A DNA stretch of 8,795 nucleotides, from assembly GCA_047630355.1 (NCBI GenBank), contig JBLHXN010000134.1, forward strand, positions 1 to 8,795. The letters run 5' to 3'. Source of the DNA: JANQUM01 sp047630355. Its GTDB lineage: Bacteria; Bacteroidota; Bacteroidia; Cytophagales; Spirosomataceae. Each line of letters opens with the position of its first letter. The first letter of the stretch is position 1. The translations under genes were made by a program, and so were the position numbers. Shown in pieces: positions 5,862 to 8,795 of this stretch. The notes below the pieces were generated by a model. That model did not search any database and was not told the origin of the DNA. It saw nothing but the letters and a program-made list of their open reading frames with translations.

Positions 5862-7199
5862 ATGTCTGCTCTTACCGCTATTTCTCCCGTTGATGGTCGC
5901 TATCGTCGCCAAGTCGAAAATCTTGCACCTTATTTTTCTGAGTTCGGATTAATCCATTACCGGGTTCGGGTGGAAATTGAGTATTTCATTGCGTTGTGCG
6001 AAATTCCGTTGCCACAATTAGCTAATTTCGACCAATCATTTTTTCCTAAAATCCGTGAAATTTACGAGCAGTTTTCGGAAGACGATGCATTAAAAATTAA
6101 GGAAACCGAAAAAGTTACCAACCACGATGTAAAAGCGGTTGAGTATTTCATCAAAGATAAATTTACCGAATTAGGCATCACCGATACGTCAGAATTTGTG
6201 CATTTCGGGTTGACCTCGCAAGACATTAACAATACGGCGGTTCCGCTCTCTTTAAAAGAAGGATTGCACAACGAAACACTGCCACTGTTGGAAAAAGTTG
6301 TTGACAGGTTAAAAGTTCTTTCTGAAGAATGGACGGATATTTCGATGCTTGCCAAGACCCACGGACAACCCGCCTCTCCCACCCGACTGGGAAAAGAAAT
6401 CGAAGTTTTTGTGGAACGTCTGGAAGTACAGATTTCCCAACTTAAAGCCGTACCGTTTTCGGCAAAGTTCGGCGGGGCAACGGGTAATTTCAACGCTCAT
6501 CACGTAGCATACGGTTCGCACGATTGGGTTGCATTCGGAAATCATTTTGTGAACGATACTTTAGGACTTCACCGCAGTCAGAAAACAACGCAAATTGAGC
6601 ATTACGATAATTTAGCGGCTTTATTCGACGCTTTCAAACGCATCAATAATATCTTCATCGACTTCTCCCGTGATATCTGGACGTACGTAATGCTGGAGTA
6701 TTTCAAGCAAAAAATCAAAGCCGGAGAAATCGGTTCGTCAGCGATGCCGCACAAAGTAAATCCGATTGACTTCGAAAATGCCGAAGGAAATCTGGGCGTT
6801 GCCAATGCGTTATTCGAGCATTTCTCGGCAAAATTACCCATTTCAAGATTGCAACGAGATTTAACCGATTCCACCGTTTTACGGAATATCGGCGTACCGA
6901 TTAGTCATTCACACATTGCATTTAATTCACTGCTTAAAGGCTTGAGTAAACTGGAATTAAACGAAGCCGCCATCGCCGCCGATTTGGAACGCAACTGGGC
7001 GGTTGTTGCCGAAGCAATCCAAACCGTTTTACGTCGGGAAGGTTATCCAAAACCGTACGAGGCGTTAAAAGCATTGACCCGCAAAAACGAACGCATCACC
7101 GAAAAAACCATTAAAGAATTCATCGAAACGCTCAACGTTTCCGAAGAAATTAAAGCCGAATTACGAGTTATCACGCCGTTTACATTTACGGGGGTTTGA
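5862..7199 (+). CDS. purB: Adenylosuccinate lyase
   Basis: PurB is a cytoplasmic homotetrameric lyase of the fumarase/aspartase superfamily. It releases fumarate from SAICAR to give AICAR in purine synthesis, and from adenylosuccinate to give AMP. The 445-residue product has the long E. coli-like form, starting MSALTAISPVDGRYR. Conserved pieces are NHDVKAVEY (87-95), FGLTSQDINNT (115-125), KTHGQPASPT (165-174) with His167 as the expected catalytic acid, and the superfamily signature GSSAMPHKVNP (291-301) with the catalytic Ser on its flexible loop. Nothing is missing or shifted. ATG 5862 lies in an AT-rich stretch without a Shine-Dalgarno sequence, as is usual in Bacteroidota. It is divergent from the glycerol facilitator gene and 86 bp before the TPR gene, and appears to be its own transcription unit; no clear terminator follows it. 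Confidence 0.98.
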   Translation: MSALTAISPVDGRYRRQVENLAPYFSEFGLIHYRVRVEIEYFIALCEIPLPQLANFDQSFFPKIREIYEQFSEDDALKIKETEKVTNHDVKAVEYFIKDKFTELGITDTSEFVHFGLTSQDINNTAVPLSLKEGLHNETLPLLEKVVDRLKVLSEEWTDISMLAKTHGQPASPTRLGKEIEVFVERLEVQISQLKAVPFSAKFGGATGNFNAHHVAYGSHDWVAFGNHFVNDTLGLHRSQKTTQIEHYDNLAALFDAFKRINNIFIDFSRDIWTYVMLEYFKQKIKAGEIGSSAMPHKVNPIDFENAEGNLGVANALFEHFSAKLPISRLQRDLTDSTVLRNIGVPISHSHIAFNSLLKGLSKLELNEAAIAADLERNWAVVAEAIQTVLRREGYPKPYEALKALTRKNERITEKTIKEFIETLNVSEEIKAELRVITPFTFTGV

Positions 7200-7285
7200 A
7201 GATTCAGTAAAAGCAAAAGTGTACCAATGTTTAACCTAACTCTAAAAAATACAATCACTATCTTGTCCGAACTTAACTTCGCTAC

Positions 7286-8795
7286 ATGAAAATCCAAGTA
7301 CTCGTATTACTATTATTGTTTACAACGTGTAACATTTTTGCTCAGTCCGAAAAGAAAACGAAAGACCTAACCGAACTTCTAAAGCAAACTAAAGAAAGCC
7401 GTTTTATTGACATAAAAAAAGCAACGCTGCTTGCTCAACAAGCCATTTCGTTAGCTCAAAAAGTGGGAGACGCAAAAAGCGAATTAGCTGCTTCTCAGGA
7501 GTTGATCAAGTGCTACATTGCTCAGGGAAGTTTTGACGAAGGAATTGCCCTCGCTTCAAGTAGTATTCAACTTGCCAACAAAAGCAAGCAGCAGGAAAGT
7601 GGAGCGACCCTTTACGCTTTACTTGCCTACATGAACCGCCGGACAGGAAACCCCAATCTTTCATTAATAAATTACACCACTTGTGATTCCCTCAGTCGAA
7701 TTATTGACTACAAACAAGGACTCGCCGACTCTCAGAAAGGGTTTGGCGACTTAAACGAACGTCAAGGCAAGTACTTAGAGGCGTTAGACAATTACGATGC
7801 CGCACTAAAAATAGCCGAAGACATTAACGATAAAGACCTGACTGCCAATATTTTAAATGCCACGGGCATTATTTATGATTACCAAGGTGATTATCAAAAA
7901 GGGCTGGACTATTATTTACGAGCGTTGAGCCTTTCGGAGAAAATCGGGAACATTGTCAAAGCCGCTGATTATTGTGGAAATATTGCTTCGGTACATTTCT
8001 ACATGGAAAGCGACGAAAAAGCGTTGGAGTATTACCTGAAGGCCATGGAGATGTCAAAAAAAACGGCAAACAAAAGCGGAGAAGCGGCTGCTTATCAGGG
8101 CATGGTAACGATTTATAACCGGATGAACGAGCCAGAAAAAGCCATAAAATACGCCCAATTAGATTTAGAATTGCGGCAACAAATGAACGATAAACGCGGC
8201 TTGGCGTACGCTTACAAAAACCTCGGCACCATTTTTCAACGTAGAAAAGATTTCCGCAAGGCGGAAGAGAGCTATTTATTGGGTCTTAAATTTGCCGAAG
8301 AAACCGAGCAGAAAATAAAAATAGCTGTATTAAACCTACAACTCGGACGATTGATGAATAATTCGCAGCAACATCAGCGAGCAATTCCGTACTTAGAAAA
8401 TGTCGTGAAAATCACCAAAGAAATGGGCGTTTTACGGGAGCAGAGTTTTGCGTACGAAGACTTGGCTACGGCTTATGCAAATCTCGGTCAACTTCAAAAA
8501 GCGTACGACTTTCAGAAGCAGTACTCAAATATTAAAAACGATTTGATTACTCAAGACATCAACGCCCAAACCGTGCGGATGCAGACCATTTACGAAACCA
8601 AAAACCGCGACGCGAAAATCAAGGCACTCGAAAAAGAAACAGCACTAAAAGAAGAAGTAATTGAAAAGTCAAATTCGATAAGAAACCTGTCCATCGCCAG
8701 CCTGATTTTGGTCGCTTTAATTGCTGGGCTTTTCTACAACCGGTCACGACTGAAACAGCGAAGCAATACGCTGTTGACAGCAAAGAATATCGAAA
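7286..8795 (+). CDS. TPR-repeat single-pass membrane protein, probable signalling sensor (3' end cut off by the window)
   Basis: The open frame runs from ATG 7286 to the window edge without a stop (503 residues seen). Residues 1-19 form a signal peptide (hydrophobic LVLLLLF, likely cleavage at IFA-Q). From about 66 to 418 the sequence is tetratricopeptide repeats with a clear spacing near 40 residues, for example GKYLEALDNYDAALKIAE (161-178), GDYQKGLDYYLRALSLSE (201-218) and ESDEKALEYYLKAMEMS (241-257), about nine units in all. A charged, probably coiled-coil stretch follows (about 419-465), then one transmembrane helix (about 468-484) and a basic cytosolic start (NRSRLKQRS). In Bacteroidota this layout usually leads into a histidine kinase, an adenylate/guanylate cyclase or a helix-turn-helix domain; that part is not in the window, so the output is unknown. 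The TPRs should lie in the periplasm. A weak TATCTTG (7259-7265) is the only promoter-like element upstream. Confidence 0.88.
   Translation, partial: MKIQVLVLLLLFTTCNIFAQSEKKTKDLTELLKQTKESRFIDIKKATLLAQQAISLAQKVGDAKSELAASQELIKCYIAQGSFDEGIALASSSIQLANKSKQQESGATLYALLAYMNRRTGNPNLSLINYTTCDSLSRIIDYKQGLADSQKGFGDLNERQGKYLEALDNYDAALKIAEDINDKDLTANILNATGIIYDYQGDYQKGLDYYLRALSLSEKIGNIVKAADYCGNIASVHFYMESDEKALEYYLKAMEMSKKTANKSGEAAAYQGMVTIYNRMNEPEKAIKYAQLDLELRQQMNDKRGLAYAYKNLGTIFQRRKDFRKAEESYLLGLKFAEETEQKIKIAVLNLQLGRLMNNSQQHQRAIPYLENVVKITKEMGVLREQSFAYEDLATAYANLGQLQKAYDFQKQYSNIKNDLITQDINAQTVRMQTIYETKNRDAKIKALEKETALKEEVIEKSNSIRNLSIASLILVALIAGLFYNRSRLKQRSNTLLTAKNIE

Noticed and set aside
6062..6493. 143-residue reading frame on the minus strand
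   Set aside because: It lies wholly opposite purB, whose frame is fully conserved, and the protein has no recognisable domain or signal; an antisense shadow.

Overview
The window looks like a stretch of chromosome from a Bacteroidota bacterium, most likely a Cytophagales/Spirosomataceae-type environmental species. This is inferred from three things. Protein sequences are Bacteroidota-like, two of them with short lipoprotein signals (GH130-type and TIM-barrel proteins). Candidate promoters carry the Bacteroidota -7 element TAnnTTTG. Intergenic spaces hold GC-rich palindromic repeats of a kind familiar from this phylum. Overall GC is moderate (mid-40s % by eye), and Shine-Dalgarno sequences are not evident before most starts.

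Layout, left to right. Bases 1-928 (+) are the 3' part of an M1-family metallopeptidase gene that is clearly broken: two frameshifts and two in-frame stops, although the zinc-site residues are still encoded. It is followed closely by a GH130-family lipoprotein gene (978-2069, +). A repeat-rich spacer separates this from a convergent DEAD-box RNA helicase gene (3426-2284, -). A 307-bp gene-free interval (3427-3733) holds the helicase promoter, a 160-bp nested inverted-repeat element and the terminator of the next gene. That gene encodes a lipoprotein of the sugar phosphate isomerase/epimerase (xylose isomerase-like TIM barrel) family (4735-3734, -). Upstream of it lies a glycerol facilitator/aquaglyceroporin gene (5577-4864, -). 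A 284-bp divergent spacer with a GC-rich palindrome separates this from adenylosuccinate lyase purB (5862-7199, +). The window ends inside a TPR-repeat membrane protein with a signal peptide and one transmembrane helix (7286 to the edge, +), probably the N-terminal sensor part of a larger signalling protein.

The genes do not form one pathway. GH130, the secreted TIM-barrel protein and the glycerol facilitator suggest carbohydrate and polyol handling at the cell envelope. purB (purine synthesis) and the DEAD-box helicase (RNA metabolism) are housekeeping genes. I found no CRISPR array, tRNA, rRNA, transposase, phage or toxin-antitoxin gene, and no convincing new multi-gene system. The points most worth a second look are the decaying M1 peptidase, the three palindromic intergenic elements, a Pro-to-Leu change in helicase motif Ib, and the truncated TPR sensor.
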